This document shows, one piece after another, positions 8,493 through 18,965 of a stretch of DNA of 64,000 bases. The notes beneath the pieces were generated by a model that made no database searches, was not told where the DNA came from, and was given only the letters and a program-made list of their open reading frames with translations. Source of the stretch: Victivallaceae bacterium (GTDB lineage Bacteria > Verrucomicrobiota > Lentisphaeria > Victivallales > Victivallaceae); contig JAKIUY010000007.1 in the NCBI GenBank assembly GCA_021647315.1, forward strand, positions 19,651 through 83,650, in the 5' to 3' direction. Positions within the stretch are counted from its first letter, which is position 1, and the number at the start of each line of letters is the position of its first letter. Both the position numbers and the translations under genes were made by a program.

Positions 8493-9592
8493 AATGAGTA
8501 TATTTTCCCGGGCAATTGAGAGACAACCTGTTCGATCTCAAGTTTCATCATTACACTCATCAAAGTTCCAGCATTGATGGCGGTGATATTGGCAAGTTCA
8601 TCTAAGGATAATGAGTCTGTCTGTAACGCCTCAACAACTTTACGTTCATTTTCATTGAGTTGGTCTAGGTCAATAGTGGCTTGCTGAGCTATAGGAGTTT
8701 CAACATCGAATAAATCCGGTTGAAATTCAAATTCATTAATAATATCTTCGATATCTTCAGTCAAAACAGCACCGTCACGAATCAGTTTATTGCAACCTTT
8801 AGCCTGTGGATTATCTGCCTGCCCCGGAACGGCAAAAACTGAACGCCCCTGTTCAAGTGCACAGTTAGCAGTAATCAATGCCCCGCTTTTCAATCCAGCT
8901 TCGATGACCAGAGTTGAACGGCATAATCCTGAAACAATTCGATTACGGCGCGGAAATGATTGCCGGCTGGCAGGGAAATCCATCGGAAATTCACTGATTA
9001 CCGCACCGCCTTGTTTAATAATATCTCTGGCTAATGGAATATGATCTTGAGGATGAATACGCGCCAAACCACTGCCTAATACGGCAACAGTAATACCGCC
9101 AGCATCAAGACAGGCTTGATGAGCAATAGCATCAACCCCATAGGCTAATCCTGAAACAACTGTCCAATGGGCATAGCCAAGTGACTCCGACAAGTGACGG
9201 GCCATTTTCCGACCATAATTAGAGACGCGCCGAGAACCAACAACCGCAATCGCTTTGCTACCGAATTCAGGTAGCACACCTCTAACATAAAGACAGAGTG
9301 GAGGATCATAGATCTCTTTCAGAATCGCGGGGTAATTATCATCAGCCAGGGTTATTATACTCACTCCGCCTTTGACCGCGAATTCAAGTTCATGTTCCAG
9401 ATTGACAAAATTCTGCCAGCCTGCGATTTGCTCAGCTAACTTAGCGCCAATACCGCTGGCAGTCGCCAAGCTGGCCTGGCTTTGCGCAAAAATATTTTCC
9501 ACACTGCCAAAGCGCTCCAGCAGACTCTTTACTTTCGCATGACCAATACCGTTAAGCAGATTTAATATTATATATGCATTGCGGTCATTCAT
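8489..9592 (-). CDS. dprA: DNA-processing protein DprA
   Basis: 367 residues. It loads RecA on incoming single-stranded DNA during natural transformation. A helix-hairpin-helix-like N-terminus is followed by the Rossmann core (VVGSRRVSNYGRKMA, VSGLAYGVDAIAHQACL, VLGSGLARIHPQDH, FPRRNRIVSGL, SGALITANCALEQGR, VPGQADNPQAKGCN) and a C-terminal winged-helix DprA domain (residues about 305-365). All core motifs are intact. It shows no obvious com genes nearby. Confidence 0.95.
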   Translation of the reverse strand: MNDRNAYIILNLLNGIGHAKVKSLLERFGSVENIFAQSQASLATASGIGAKLAEQIAGWQNFVNLEHELEFAVKGGVSIITLADDNYPAILKEIYDPPLCLYVRGVLPEFGSKAIAVVGSRRVSNYGRKMARHLSESLGYAHWTVVSGLAYGVDAIAHQACLDAGGITVAVLGSGLARIHPQDHIPLARDIIKQGGAVISEFPMDFPASRQSFPRRNRIVSGLCRSTLVIEAGLKSGALITANCALEQGRSVFAVPGQADNPQAKGCNKLIRDGAVLTEDIEDIINEFEFQPDLFDVETPIAQQATIDLDQLNENERKVVEALQTDSLSLDELANITAINAGTLMSVMMKLEIEQVVSQLPGKIYSL

Positions 9593-9840
9593 TCACCCAG
9601 TCCCCTTATCTATGATATATTTTTATTAACTAAATCAGAAATCCTTACCCCTGTGTAAAGTTTGAGCTAAGGGATCACAAAAAAATAAATTGGAGTGAAC
9701 CCTTAGCTGAAGTATACCCATTATGGGTAGTTTTTAGTTATTTTATCTGGCAAATCAAGCTCAAATGTACAGAATAAAAGTTTAAAATTCAACCTAAACG
9801 AGTATATTATCAGAGGAAACTGTTAATGACACCTTTATTC
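9593..9840. other. Intergenic region upstream of dprA
   Basis: No gene seen. A short palindrome TATACCCATTATGGGTA (9713-9729) belongs to the CCC(C)A-TGGG(G) set also found before cysD and cysN. The phrase CTAAGGGATCACAAAAAAATA near 9670 has a relative near 6024. Confidence 0.5.
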
Positions 9841-9892
9841 GCAGCCGGGAGGCTGCTCCCACCTTAAATGTGGGAGCGACGTTCTCGTCGCG
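9841..9892. repeat. REP-like triple hairpin
   Basis: Three consecutive perfect small stems: GCAGCC-ggga-GGCTGC (9841-9856), TCCCAC-cttaaat-GTGGGA (9857-9875) and GCGACG-ttct-CGTCGC (9876-9891). The GTGGGAGCGACG...CGTCGCGA part resembles bacterial REP sequences mobilised by RAYT transposases. The tail of a RAYT gene lies at 63784-64000. Confidence 0.7.
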
Positions 9893-9972
9893 AATTGTTT
9901 TGGTGTCATCTCTATTTCCTAACAGATCAAGATTTCTGAAATTTCAAAGAAATTTCTTTAAAATTAATACAA

Positions 9973-10036
9973 ACGGAGCGGAGAAAAGCCTTTAATTTCC
10001 GCAATGCGGAAAATAAAGGCTTTTCGAGTACCGTCT
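9973..10036. repeat. Dispersed 64-bp hairpin element, copy A
   Basis: Near-perfect inverted repeat: ACGGAGCGGAGAAAAGCC at one end and CTTTTCGAGTACCGTCT at the other, with an internal stem AAAGCCTTTAATTTCCGC / GCGGAAAATAAAGGC. A second copy lies at 61249-61315 and an inverted end fragment at 11222-11236. It abuts the aroB stop codon and could act as its transcription terminator. Confidence 0.85.
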
Positions 10037-11132
10037 AGCTACTGAAAGTGCTGTACTGCTTTATTGCGTCAAGAATCATTGCTGACGGGGCATCATCAAC
10101 AACTTCAGCCCGGCCAATCCCACGTGGCAGAACCACCACGGTTGTCCCATCAGTATTCTTTTTATCGCTTTTCATTGCTTCGCGAATCGCCTCAGGGGCT
10201 AATTCAGTTGAACATGGCAGACCGAGGGATTCGAGCAAAATACGTTGTTTTTGTTCAACTCCCGGGGCACATAGTCCAAGTTTTACTGCGAGATCAGCAG
10301 CCATGCACATGCCGATTGCCACACCTTCACCATGACCGATAGAGAAATTTGCCACCTGTTCTATAGCATGCCCGAAAGTATGCCCATAGTTCAACAGGGC
10401 CCGAACACCCGCTTCGCGTTCATCTTCCGCGACTATTTTTGCTTTAATTTTACAGCACCTGGCGATTATTTGAGCATAAAAATCGAGATCAAGGTTTAAA
10501 AGTTTATCAACGTTATTCTGGAGGAGATCAAACAGTTCAGCATCAATAATTACCGCGTATTTGACAATTTCCGCTAAACCGCAACGAATTTCGCGTATAT
10601 CAAGCGTCGTTAATAATTTAGGATCGATAATTACTGCTTTGGGTTGCCAGAATGCACCGACCAGATTTTTACCTTCGGGCAGATCAACCCCGGTTTTACC
10701 ACCGACACTGGAATCAACCATTGCCAGCAGTGAAGTCGGGATCTGAATAAATTCAATGCCCCGCATATAGGTGGCAGCGGCAAATCCGGCAATATCACCA
10801 CTGACTCCACCACCGAGGGCAACTATCAGTGATTTACGATTAAGTCCCGCTTTAACGGCATCATGATAGATTGCCGCCATAGTATTCAGATGTTTATTCT
10901 CTTCGCCTTCGGGAAAGACCGAACTGCTGACTTCAGCACCAGCCTCGCGCAGTTTTTGTTCCATGCGTTCGCCATAAAGGCTATAGACATGTGAATCCGC
11001 AATCACTAAACAGCGACGTTTATCAATCTTTTCTTTCAGGAGTTCCAGTGTTTGGTCAAGTAATCCCGGTCTGATTGTGATAGTGTAGGAACGCTCATCC
11101 AATCCGACATTTACGGTAATATTATTGCTCAT
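10035..11132 (-). CDS. aroB: 3-dehydroquinate synthase
   Basis: 365 residues. Converts DAHP to 3-dehydroquinate in the shikimate pathway, using NAD and a divalent metal. Visible motifs are PEGEENKHL, ALGGGVSGDIAGFAAATYMRG, IPTSLLAMVDSSVGGKTGVDLPEGKN, RCGLAEIVKYAVI, and the metal ligands in LNYGHTFGHAIE and SIGHGEGVAIGM. The protein is full length. Its final codons lie inside a dispersed hairpin element. No other aro gene is in the window. Confidence 0.97.
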   Translation of the reverse strand: MSNNITVNVGLDERSYTITIRPGLLDQTLELLKEKIDKRRCLVIADSHVYSLYGERMEQKLREAGAEVSSSVFPEGEENKHLNTMAAIYHDAVKAGLNRKSLIVALGGGVSGDIAGFAAATYMRGIEFIQIPTSLLAMVDSSVGGKTGVDLPEGKNLVGAFWQPKAVIIDPKLLTTLDIREIRCGLAEIVKYAVIIDAELFDLLQNNVDKLLNLDLDFYAQIIARCCKIKAKIVAEDEREAGVRALLNYGHTFGHAIEQVANFSIGHGEGVAIGMCMAADLAVKLGLCAPGVEQKQRILLESLGLPCSTELAPEAIREAMKSDKKNTDGTTVVVLPRGIGRAEVVDDAPSAMILDAIKQYSTFSS

Positions 11133-11221
11133 TATATTCTCTTAAGTTGTTGTTTTTAGCTTAATTGTATAGTATAACATTGCCGACCGGTAATTCAATG
11201 CATTATCGGACTTGTCAAGTT

Positions 11222-11236
11222 AGACGGTACTCGAAA
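11222..11236. repeat. Dispersed hairpin element, inverted end fragment
   Basis: AGACGGTACTCGAAA is the exact reverse complement of the right end (TTTCGAGTACCGTCT) of the element copies at 9973-10036 and 61249-61315. The rest of the element is absent. Confidence 0.65.
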
Positions 11237-11294
11237 GGGGTGTGCGATTGCGAATACTTTTTCGAATGCCATCGGGTTAGTCAGATCCGATCTG

Positions 11295-11330
11295 TCCAAT
11301 TCGTCCAATTCGTCCAATTCGTCCAATTCG
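11295..11330. repeat. 9-bp tandem repeat (TCCAATTCG)x4
   Basis: Four exact copies of a 9-mer just downstream of the panB stop. A similar 9-bp period is seen within the lipoprotein gene at 43505-43549. Confidence 0.9.
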
Positions 11331-11340
11331 TCCGAAGCCC

Positions 11341-12147
11341 CTAAAACGAGTTCTTATCGGCAGGGAAATCTTTGGCTTTTACCTCACTGACATATTCGGC
11401 GAAGGCCTGTTTGATGATGTCGGTTAAATTGGCGTAACACTTGGCGTGTTTTGGCACAAAATCAGTGAAAAATCCCAATAGATCATTGACTACCTGTACC
11501 TGACCGTCACAATTAACTCCTGCCCCGATGCCGATCGTTGGAATATCCAGAGCATCGGTTATTTTACGGCTGACATTAGCTGGAATACACTCAAGCACTA
11601 CGGCAAAAGCACCAGCCGCCTGGAGAGCTTTGGCCTCCTCTAACAGGCGTTTTACTTCAGCTTCACTTTTACCGGCAATGCGGTAACCACCTGAAGTCAT
11701 AACTTTCTGCGGCTGTAAGCCGATGTGGCCCATCACCGGAATTCCGGCACCGGTAAAACGGGTTGCCGTGTCAATAATTTCCATGCCACCTTCAAGTTTT
11801 ACCGCATCGGCACCAGCCTCTTTCAAGTAATGGGCAGCATTGACCAAAGCATCATTTATATCAGCCTGATAGGTCATAAAAGGCATATCACCGACCACGA
11901 ATGCTTTAGGGGCACCACGCCTGACTGCGGCAGTATGATGCAGCGATTCATCGAGGGTCAACGGCAGAGTATTTTCATAGCCGAGCACAGTCATGGCCAT
12001 TGAATCGCCGACCAAAATTATATCAATTCCGCAGCTTGCGGCCAAATTCGCCATAGGCGCATCGGCGGCAGTCAGCATGACTATTTTATCATTATCACGT
12101 TTCATCCGGCGAAAAGAGTTCACCGTCAATTTTTTATCAGTTTTCAT
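11341..12147 (-). CDS. panB: 3-methyl-2-oxobutanoate hydroxymethyltransferase
   Basis: 268 residues. First step of pantothenate synthesis: adds a hydroxymethyl group from 5,10-methylene-THF to ketoisovalerate. Motifs: MLTAADAPMANLAA, ILVGDSMAMTVLGYENTLPLTLDE, GDMPFMTYQ, AVKLEGG, GIPVMGHIGLQPQ, VLECIP, TIGIGAGVNCDGQVQVVNDLLG. Length and motifs are typical. The partner panC is not next to it. The Shine-Dalgarno sequence is weak. Confidence 0.96.
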   Translation of the reverse strand: MKTDKKLTVNSFRRMKRDNDKIVMLTAADAPMANLAASCGIDIILVGDSMAMTVLGYENTLPLTLDESLHHTAAVRRGAPKAFVVGDMPFMTYQADINDALVNAAHYLKEAGADAVKLEGGMEIIDTATRFTGAGIPVMGHIGLQPQKVMTSGGYRIAGKSEAEVKRLLEEAKALQAAGAFAVVLECIPANVSRKITDALDIPTIGIGAGVNCDGQVQVVNDLLGFFTDFVPKHAKCYANLTDIIKQAFAEYVSEVKAKDFPADKNSF

Positions 12148-12175
12148 TTTAGTAATCCAATGTTCAATTTTTCAA

Positions 12176-12375
12176 TTAAATTTGTATTGCTGTTTCGCTG
12201 TTTAAAACCGCCGAAAGCATTGAAACACCTTGTTCGGTAAAAACATTAAACAAATATTTCCTCTGTTTTCCCCACCTGCTTTTTAAGGTCACTGATTGTA
12301 ATGTTAAAGAATTGTCTTTTGGTATCACAGATTGTGATACCAAAAGATCAAACTCTTCTTAATCAAGCGTAATCA
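12176..12375 (-). pseudogene. ORF6N-domain (KilA-N/ANT-like) gene remnant
   Basis: Minus-strand translation gives EEFDLLVSQSVIP and then WGKQRKYLFNVFTEQGVSML followed by SAVLNSETAIQI and a stop at 12176-12178. FTEQGVSMLSAVLNSETAIQI is the hallmark of ORF6N proteins, found in phage antirepressor-like genes and in many bacterial genomes. An in-frame TAA precedes the EEFDL part, the ORF6N N-terminus is missing and the C-terminal region is cut off. Within it lies a perfect 15-bp inverted repeat with a 3-bp loop (12315-12347). It is a dead fragment between the RND genes and panB. Confidence 0.75.
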
Positions 12376-12436
12376 TTACTTACTCCAATACAATACAGCC
12401 TTATGGGAATAAAAACAGCTGTAAACTAGTTTGCGT

Positions 12437-15400
12437 CTATTGCTTTTTCCGCCATTCGACTGTTTTCTGGATGACGACATAAAAGGCTGGCACCAAAATG
12501 GTTCCGAAGACAGCGGAAAGCAACATGCCGCCACAGACGGCGGTACCAAGTGAACGCCGACTGGCTGAACCGGCACCGACCGCAACCACCAGCGGAATTA
12601 CTCCGAGGACAAAAGAGAGTGCTGTCATCAGTACCGCGCGAAACCGCAAACTGGCCGCATCAGCGGCAGCTTCCAGAATCGAACGCCCTGACTCGCGTTG
12701 ATTTTTAGCAAATTCAACAATCAGAATAGCTGTTTTACTCGCCAAGCCGAAGAGCAGGATAAATCCTACCTGGGCATAGATATTATTTTCGAGTCCGGCA
12801 AGCCACAAAGCGCCGATCGCGCCGAAAAAGGCGATAGGCACGGAGAACATTATCGCCAATGGCAACATCCAGCTTTCATATTGCGCCACGAGAAACAGAT
12901 AGATAAAAACCAGTGGCAAGGCAAAAATAATGGTTATCTGATTACCCGCCAGAATTTCCTGATATGACATCCCCGTCCATTCATAATCATAATTTGTCGG
13001 CAAATTATGTTTGGCAACCCGTTCCATGGCCGCCATCGCCTGTCCGGACGAATACCCCGGAGCCGCTTGACCATTGACGGTTGCCGATTTATAAAGGTTA
13101 TAATGATTAATTATTTCCGGCCCCAGAATACTTGTAACCTTGACCAAGGTCGACATTGGAATCATTTCACCATCAGCACTGCGCAGATAGAGTGAGCTAA
13201 GATCAGAAATATCACGTCTGAACTGTTGTTCCGCCTGCACCATAACTTTGTAGACTTTACCAAATCGGTTAAAATCATTGACATAAAATGCGCCGAGATT
13301 GGCCTGCAATGAAGTAAAAACATCACTGAGGTCAATACCCAGTTTTTTCACCTTACGGCGATCAATATCGAGATATATTTGTGGCACTCCAGCTCTGAAA
13401 GGGCTGAAAACCCGGGACAATTCCGGCTCTTTATTAGCGGCGATAATCAAGCCACCAAGTGCAGAAGCTAAATCCTGAACGCTGCCGCTGCCCCGATCCT
13501 GGAGCACAAATTCAAAGCCACCAGTTGTACCAAGTCCCGGAATTGCCGGTGGCTCGAAGATAAAGATATTGGCATCAGGGATCGCCATTACCTTACGTTG
13601 AATTTGTTGAACAATTGATCTCGATTGCAGGGGCGCACTTTTACGTTCATCCCAAGGTTTTAAGATACCGATCAACAGTGCAGCATTAGACGAATTGGTA
13701 CCGTTTAAAATACTATAGCCATCAACACTCAACACATCAGTAACGCCTGGAGTTTCAGCACAAATTTTTCTAATCCGATTAGAAATCTGTGCACTGCGTT
13801 CGAGTGACGCACCATCTGGCAATTGAACATTTATCATAAAAAAGCCCTGATCTTCAGTCGGGATAAATCCAGTCGGCAAGTTAATGTAAAGCCAATAGGT
13901 AAAGCCTAACAATCCAGCAAAGATTAACATTACCAAGATGACTCGACGGGTCAGAAACCTGACCCATTTCATATAGCCTACAGTCATTGAATCGAAAATT
14001 TTATTAAACCAGACAAACCCAATAAAGGTACTGGCACCAGCCGGTTTCAGAATGGTGGCACACAACGCCGGACTTAAGGTTAAAGCGTTCAATGAAGAGA
14101 TACAGACCGCAACCGATATGGTTACCGCAAACTGGCGATACAACACTCCCGTCATCCCGGGCAGGAACATCACTGGGACAAATACCGCCATCAGAACCAT
14201 TGTTGTCGCAATTACCGGCGAGGTGATCAGTTTCATGGTTTCAATCGTCGCCGTTTCAGCTGACAAACCATCATTATTCATTTTATGATTAACGCTTTCT
14301 ATGACCGTAATTGCATCATCGACAACAATACCGATAGCTAGAATCAGTCCGAACAGGGTAATTAAATTGATTGAATAGCCCAGTGCCAGCAATGCGGCAA
14401 AGGTACCGATTAGCGAAACCGGAATAGCCAACGCCGGGATCAGAGTTGAACGGAAGTTTTGCAGAAAAATATAGGTGACTAAAACTACCAGAAAAACTGC
14501 AATCACTAATGTAACCAACACCTCGGAGATTGAAGCTTGAATAAATCTTGTGGTATCATAGATGAAACCATATTTAAGATCTTTAGGAAAATTTGGCGCG
14601 GCGGCGATGCGGCGCAAAGTTTCTCTGACCTGAGCAGCAACTGCCAGTCCATTCGCACTTGGTAGTTGGTAAACAGCTAATAACGCGGCAGGTTTACCAT
14701 TAAGTTTTGACATGGACGAATAAGATTCAGCCCCCAGATCAACTCTGGCAACATCTTTGACTTTTACCACTGATCCGTCTGAATTGGCCCGAACAACAAT
14801 ATTCTCGAACTCTTTAACTTGCGATAGCCGTCCTTTAACACGAATTGTATATTGAAATTGCTGTTGACGGTTAATTGGCGGAGCACCAATCTGACCGGCA
14901 GCCACCTGAGCATTCTGTTCCTGAACCGCCGCAATAACATCAGTCGGTGTCAACTTCAGCCCATTCAGCTTGTCAGGGTTTAACCATATTCGCATTGAAT
15001 ATGACATATTACCGAACAAGCTGGCATTACCCACCCCGGGTATCCGGGCAATCTCATCGCGAATATTTAATAAAGTGTAGTTATTGAGAAATAGTTCATC
15101 ATAGCTGTTTCCAGGAGAAAATATATTGACAATCAGCAACATATTTGTTGATTGCTCTTTAGTACTGATACCCTGGCGTTTGACCTCTTCCGGCAGTTGC
15201 GGGGTGGCAATTGACACTCGATTCTGAGAATTAACCGTATTAAGGTCGCCATCACTGCCGATCTCAAATGTAATATTTATGGTAGCACTGCCATTATTTG
15301 AACTGGTCGACGACATATAAAGCATGCGCTTAACACCATTAACCTGTGTTTCAATCGGTGAGACCACCGTCTGTTCAACAACTTCCGCATTCGCGCCTGG

Positions 15401-15550
15401 ATAGTTAGTGGTAATCTGAACCTGCGGGGGCGTTATTTCAGGATACTGAGCTACCGGCAGCACTTTGATAGCAATCAAGCCGGCAATGGTAATGACGATA
15501 GAAATAACAAAAGCAAACTTCGGACGCGTAATAAAAAATTGACTGATCAT
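12437..15550 (-). CDS. RND multidrug efflux transporter (AcrB/MexB, HAE1 family)
   Basis: 1037 residues, the usual size. An inner-membrane proton-driven trimeric pump that exports drugs or other hydrophobic compounds. Family features: N-terminal [24 protein letters not shown], the proton-relay aspartates in [15 protein letters not shown], the lysine in [18 protein letters not shown], twelve predicted membrane helices, and the two large periplasmic loops. It starts 15 bp downstream of the adaptor gene, forming an acrAB-type operon. No TolC-like channel or local TetR regulator is present. Confidence 0.95.
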   Translation of the reverse strand: MISQFFITRPKFAFVISIVITIAGLIAIKVLPVAQYPEITPPQVQITTNYPGANAEVVEQTVVSPIETQVNGVKRMLYMSSTSSNNGSATINITFEIGSDGDLNTVNSQNRVSIATPQLPEEVKRQGISTKEQSTNMLLIVNIFSPGNSYDELFLNNYTLLNIRDEIARIPGVGNASLFGNMSYSMRIWLNPDKLNGLKLTPTDVIAAVQEQNAQVAAGQIGAPPINRQQQFQYTIRVKGRLSQVKEFENIVVRANSDGSVVKVKDVARVDLGAESYSSMSKLNGKPAALLAVYQLPSANGLAVAAQVRETLRRIAAAPNFPKDLKYGFIYDTTRFIQASISEVLVTLVIAVFLVVLVTYIFLQNFRSTLIPALAIPVSLIGTFAALLALGYSINLITLFGLILAIGIVVDDAITVIESVNHKMNNDGLSAETATIETMKLITSPVIATTMVLMAVFVPVMFLPGMTGVLYRQFAVTISVAVCISSLNALTLSPALCATILKPAGASTFIGFVWFNKIFDSMTVGYMKWVRFLTRRVILVMLIFAGLLGFTYWLYINLPTGFIPTEDQGFFMINVQLPDGASLERSAQISNRIRKICAETPGVTDVLSVDGYSILNGTNSSNAALLIGILKPWDERKSAPLQSRSIVQQIQRKVMAIPDANIFIFEPPAIPGLGTTGGFEFVLQDRGSGSVQDLASALGGLIIAANKEPELSRVFSPFRAGVPQIYLDIDRRKVKKLGIDLSDVFTSLQANLGAFYVNDFNRFGKVYKVMVQAEQQFRRDISDLSSLYLRSADGEMIPMSTLVKVTSILGPEIINHYNLYKSATVNGQAAPGYSSGQAMAAMERVAKHNLPTNYDYEWTGMSYQEILAGNQITIIFALPLVFIYLFLVAQYESWMLPLAIMFSVPIAFFGAIGALWLAGLENNIYAQVGFILLFGLASKTAILIVEFAKNQRESGRSILEAAADAASLRFRAVLMTALSFVLGVIPLVVAVGAGSASRRSLGTAVCGGMLLSAVFGTILVPAFYVVIQKTVEWRKKQ

Positions 15551-15565
15551 AATCTATGTCTCGGG

Positions 15566-16741
15566 TTATTTAACAGTTGCGGTTGGAGACTCTTCAGTCA
15601 TTGCCGGTGAAACATTCATCGCGGGATTCATTTTATCACGCATCGTTTTAACTTTCATTCCCTCCCGCACCTTCTGCAAGCCTTCAACAATAACCAGTTC
15701 GCCGGCAATTAAACCGGATTTGATAATAATATTAATCCCATGCCGGTCTCCAACCGTAACATTTTTACGTTTAACCTGCTGTTGAGCCGTAACCACCAAC
15801 ACAAATTTCCCCTGTTGATCTTCCTGGATTGATGCCTGTGGAATCATTAAGGCCACTATTTGTTCTCTCGCTTCCAGGATTACGTTGACATACTGCCCCG
15901 GCAACAAAATTCGTTTTTTATTTTCAAACGCTACCCGCAGTTTTATCGACCCGGTTGCCGGATTTATCCGGTTATCGATGAAATCAATAATCCCGTCATG
16001 ACGATATATTGTTCCGTTTGATAAGCGTAATCTAACCTTTATCTTTCTATCATCCTGAGCACGATTAATATTCCCTTTCTGCAAAGCACTCAGAATAACC
16101 GCTTCATTCAGATTGAACTCAACTTTCATCGGGTCAAGTTTTATAATAGTCGCTAAAGTGCCACTATTCGGCCCAATAACATTACCCACGCTGTAGGTTG
16201 ACAGACCAATCAGGCCATCAAACGGGGCTTTTATATCAGTATAACTTAAGTTTATTTTGGCAATCTTTAATTTCCCCTGCGCTGCCATAACTTTAGCATC
16301 CGCCATCATTTTTGCGGCTCGGGCATTATCATAAGCACGTTGTGAAGTTGCCTTCTGCGCCAATAATGTCGTTTGACGTTTGAAATCAATCTGGGCATTA
16401 ATCAAATCAGCCTGGGCGTTTTCAAGATCAGCCTGGGCACTTTGAACTTCAGCCTGATATTTATCTTTTTCGATTTCAAACAGTAATTTACCTTTTTGAA
16501 CAAAATCGCCTTCAATAAATTCACGTTTAACGAGAAAACCCTCTACTCTTGCCAGAAATTCAACTTTATCCTGAGCAACCGTCTGGCCGACAGCTGCATG
16601 AGTTTTAACTATATCCTCATTCGTGGCAGGTGTAACCACCACGGTAGGTTGGAGCCGTGGCGGCGGTGCTTTGCGTTCGCAGCCAACAATAAAACCAAAT
16701 AGTAATAAAGCAGTAAAAAAATTAATATTAAGTTTATTCAT
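15566..16741 (-). CDS. RND efflux periplasmic adaptor (AcrA/MexA family)
   Basis: 391 residues. The N-terminus LLLFGFIVGCERK has a lipobox with the acylated cysteine at about residue 21. The split biotinyl-lipoyl domain (VGQTVAQDKVEFLARVEGFLVKREFIEGDFVQKGKLLFEIE and KAPFDGLIGLSTYSVGNVI) flanks an alpha-hairpin made of QADLENAQADLINAQIDFKRQ. It would link the adjacent RND pump to an outer-membrane channel. GAGG lies before the ATG. Confidence 0.95.
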   Translation of the reverse strand: MNKLNINFFTALLLFGFIVGCERKAPPPRLQPTVVVTPATNEDIVKTHAAVGQTVAQDKVEFLARVEGFLVKREFIEGDFVQKGKLLFEIEKDKYQAEVQSAQADLENAQADLINAQIDFKRQTTLLAQKATSQRAYDNARAAKMMADAKVMAAQGKLKIAKINLSYTDIKAPFDGLIGLSTYSVGNVIGPNSGTLATIIKLDPMKVEFNLNEAVILSALQKGNINRAQDDRKIKVRLRLSNGTIYRHDGIIDFIDNRINPATGSIKLRVAFENKKRILLPGQYVNVILEAREQIVALMIPQASIQEDQQGKFVLVVTAQQQVKRKNVTVGDRHGINIIIKSGLIAGELVIVEGLQKVREGMKVKTMRDKMNPAMNVSPAMTEESPTATVK

Positions 16742-17039
16742 GAAAACATCCTCGCTTAGTCAAGTTTAAAATGCCAAAAAACTAACTGATCTTATCAAAC
16801 AGAGCCAGCTTCTAAGCATTACATGTTATGAATATAAACAGCTGGCAGTTTATTGCAAACTCCACTAGATAAACTTTTTTCCACTACCTCCCACGATTTC
16901 CCGAGACGTAGTGCTGTGTCAGCGGTGAAGAATCACCGGACTCCGAAAATATTTCTGCTTCCAATACTAGCAGTCAGCGATCATGCTTCCGTAGCGTAGC
17001 GAAGTTTGAAGCATTAACAAACGGACGAATGTCCGTCCG
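16742..17039. other. Intergenic region with three hairpins downstream of guaA
   Basis: No gene seen. GCGGTGAAGAATCACCGG (16922-16939) belongs to a dispersed palindrome family. ATGCTTC...GAAGCAT (16983-17013) and AACGGACG-aatgtc-CGTCCGTT (17020-17041) follow; the last overlaps the guaA stop and may act as a terminator. Confidence 0.55.
16922..16944. repeat. Dispersed palindrome GCGGTGAAGAATCACCGC family, copy 1
   Basis: GCGGTGAAGAATCACCGG followed by ACTCC. Copies with the same core and flank lie at 22871-22896 and, reversed, at 28695-28715. Confidence 0.75.
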
Positions 17040-18587
17040 TTATTCCCACTCAATGGTGCCTGGGGGTTTTGAGGTAATATCGTAGACTACCCGGTTGATA
17101 CCCTGAACTTCATTGATGATCCGGGTGGAGATGTTGCCGAGCACTTCGTAAGGCAGTTTTACCCAGTCGGCGGTCATGCCGTCTGAACTTTCCACGGCCC
17201 GCAGGGCAATGGCATTGTCATAGGTGCGTTCGTCTCCCATGACGCCGACAGTACGGATTGGCAGGAATACGGCAAATGTCTGCCAGATTTCATAGTAAAG
17301 ACCGGCTTTTCTGATTTCATCAACCACAATCGCATCAGCATCACGAAGTGTATCAAGATTTTCTTTAGTTACCGCGCCGATATGTCTGACCGCAAGACCT
17401 GGGCCTGGGAATGGTTGACGCCAGACAACATCTTTCGGCAGGCCAAGTTGGGCACCGACTTCGCGTACTTCATCCTTAAAAAGACGGCTTAGCGGTTCGA
17501 GCAGTTTTAGTTTCATTTTTTCAGGTAGCCCGCCAACATTGTGATGGCTTTTGATCATTGAAGCTGGATTGCCGTCAATCGGTACACTTTCGATGACATC
17601 TGGGTAGGTGGTGCCCTGGGCTAAGAATGCTGCATTTGTAATAGTTTTAGATTCTTCGTCAAATACTTCGACAAATTCATGACCGATAATCTTGCGTTTG
17701 CGTTCCGGGTCAGCATGGCCGGCAAGTTTATCGAGAAAACGCTGTTCAGCATCAATATAACGGAAATTTATTTTGAAATTATCAGAGAAGAGTTGCTGTA
17801 CCCGTTCTGCTTCGCCTTTACGCAACATCCCGTTATTAACAAAAATACAGGTCAGTTGATTTCCGATAGCCTTATTGATCAGGGCGGCTGCGACTGAAGA
17901 GTCTACGCCACCGCTAAGTCCGAGCACTACCTGGCTATCGCCGACGGTTTTGCGAATCTCATTTACCGCAGATTCGATAAATGATGCCATAGTCCAGTTG
18001 CCGACGCAACCACAGATCTTATGACAGAAATTACTGATAATCTCTTTGCCTCGCGGCGTATGGACTACTTCCGGGTGGAATTGAATCCCATACATGTTGC
18101 GCGCTTCGTTGGCAATACCGGCAAATTCGGTATTGTCAGTAGTGGCTCGAACAGTAAAACCTTCGGGCAATTCACGCACCTTATCACCGTGCGACATCCA
18201 GACCTGAATGTCGCCTTCGATGCCGCTGAACAGGGTCTGGCTGTTACTGATGTTGAGTATTGCTTTGCCATACTCACGTGCCTGCCCGCGGACAACTTTT
18301 CCGCCGAGAATATTGATCATCAATTGTTGGCCATAACAGATACCGAGAATCGGCAGATTGAGATCAAATATTGCCGGATCACATTTAGGGGCGTTATCTT
18401 GATAGACACTGGCGGGGCCACCACTGAGAATCAGGCCCTGTGCCTGTTCTGCAGCAATTTTTGCCGCCGGGGTGTTGAATGGTAGAATTTTACTGTATAC
18501 ATTGCATTCACGGATGCGTCGGGCAATCAGCTGGCTGTATTGTGAGCCGAAATCAAGTACAATTACGGTTTCAACTTTATTACTCAT
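17040..18587 (-). CDS. guaA: GMP synthase (glutamine-hydrolysing)
   Basis: 515 residues. Converts XMP to GMP using glutamine-derived ammonia and ATP. The N-terminal class I amidotransferase has the nucleophile in [11 protein letters not shown] and the His-Glu pair in [11 protein letters not shown]. The ATP-pyrophosphatase part has the P-loop [16 protein letters not shown], and the C-terminus ends in the typical PPGTIEWE dimerisation segment. It is complete. An AAGGA sequence precedes the ATG. Confidence 0.97.
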   Translation of the reverse strand: MSNKVETVIVLDFGSQYSQLIARRIRECNVYSKILPFNTPAAKIAAEQAQGLILSGGPASVYQDNAPKCDPAIFDLNLPILGICYGQQLMINILGGKVVRGQAREYGKAILNISNSQTLFSGIEGDIQVWMSHGDKVRELPEGFTVRATTDNTEFAGIANEARNMYGIQFHPEVVHTPRGKEIISNFCHKICGCVGNWTMASFIESAVNEIRKTVGDSQVVLGLSGGVDSSVAAALINKAIGNQLTCIFVNNGMLRKGEAERVQQLFSDNFKINFRYIDAEQRFLDKLAGHADPERKRKIIGHEFVEVFDEESKTITNAAFLAQGTTYPDVIESVPIDGNPASMIKSHHNVGGLPEKMKLKLLEPLSRLFKDEVREVGAQLGLPKDVVWRQPFPGPGLAVRHIGAVTKENLDTLRDADAIVVDEIRKAGLYYEIWQTFAVFLPIRTVGVMGDERTYDNAIALRAVESSDGMTADWVKLPYEVLGNISTRIINEVQGINRVVYDITSKPPGTIEWE

Positions 18588-18873
18588 AGTCTTTATATCC
18601 TTATATATTCATATAAAATTAATTAATTAAATTTCAACTTATAAGATAATGGTAGATAATAGTTAAAGCAAATAGACCACTATATAAGATGTTATTTTTT
18701 TGCCCATGTAAAGAGTGAACCAGAGAAAGATAACTCCAGATCCACCAGCTCCCAGGGTAGTTCAATACTGGATTTACAAGTACACTTAATTTTATTTAGC
18801 ATTGAACAGCCTTGTACCAGCCCTCTTTTTAATAAAATCAAAGAAAAGATACCTTACTAAGTTAATAATAATT
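18588..18873. other. Divergent intergenic region guaA / cysH
   Basis: No gene or riboswitch recognised. AT-rich near guaA; the distal part contains the cysH promoter described separately. Confidence 0.5.
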
Positions 18874-18901
18874 TGACAAGTTTAAATTTGAGGCTATATT
18901 A
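18874..18901 (+). promoter_or_regulatory. Sigma70-type promoter for cysH
   Basis: TTGACA (18874-18879), a 16-bp spacer and TATATT (18896-18901), giving a leader of about 60 nt before the chosen cysH ATG. Confidence 0.6.
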
Positions 18902-18965
18902 TAGGTACGATAACAATAAAACAATGATTTTACAGTTAAACTTTACAAATTTAATAAGGATTACA

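Noticed and set aside
10048..10335. Overlapping plus-strand frames opposite aroB
   Set aside because: Antisense shadows of a conserved enzyme.
18588..18873. Possible riboswitch between guaA and cysH
   Set aside because: No conserved purine, SAM or other riboswitch core could be recognised by eye.
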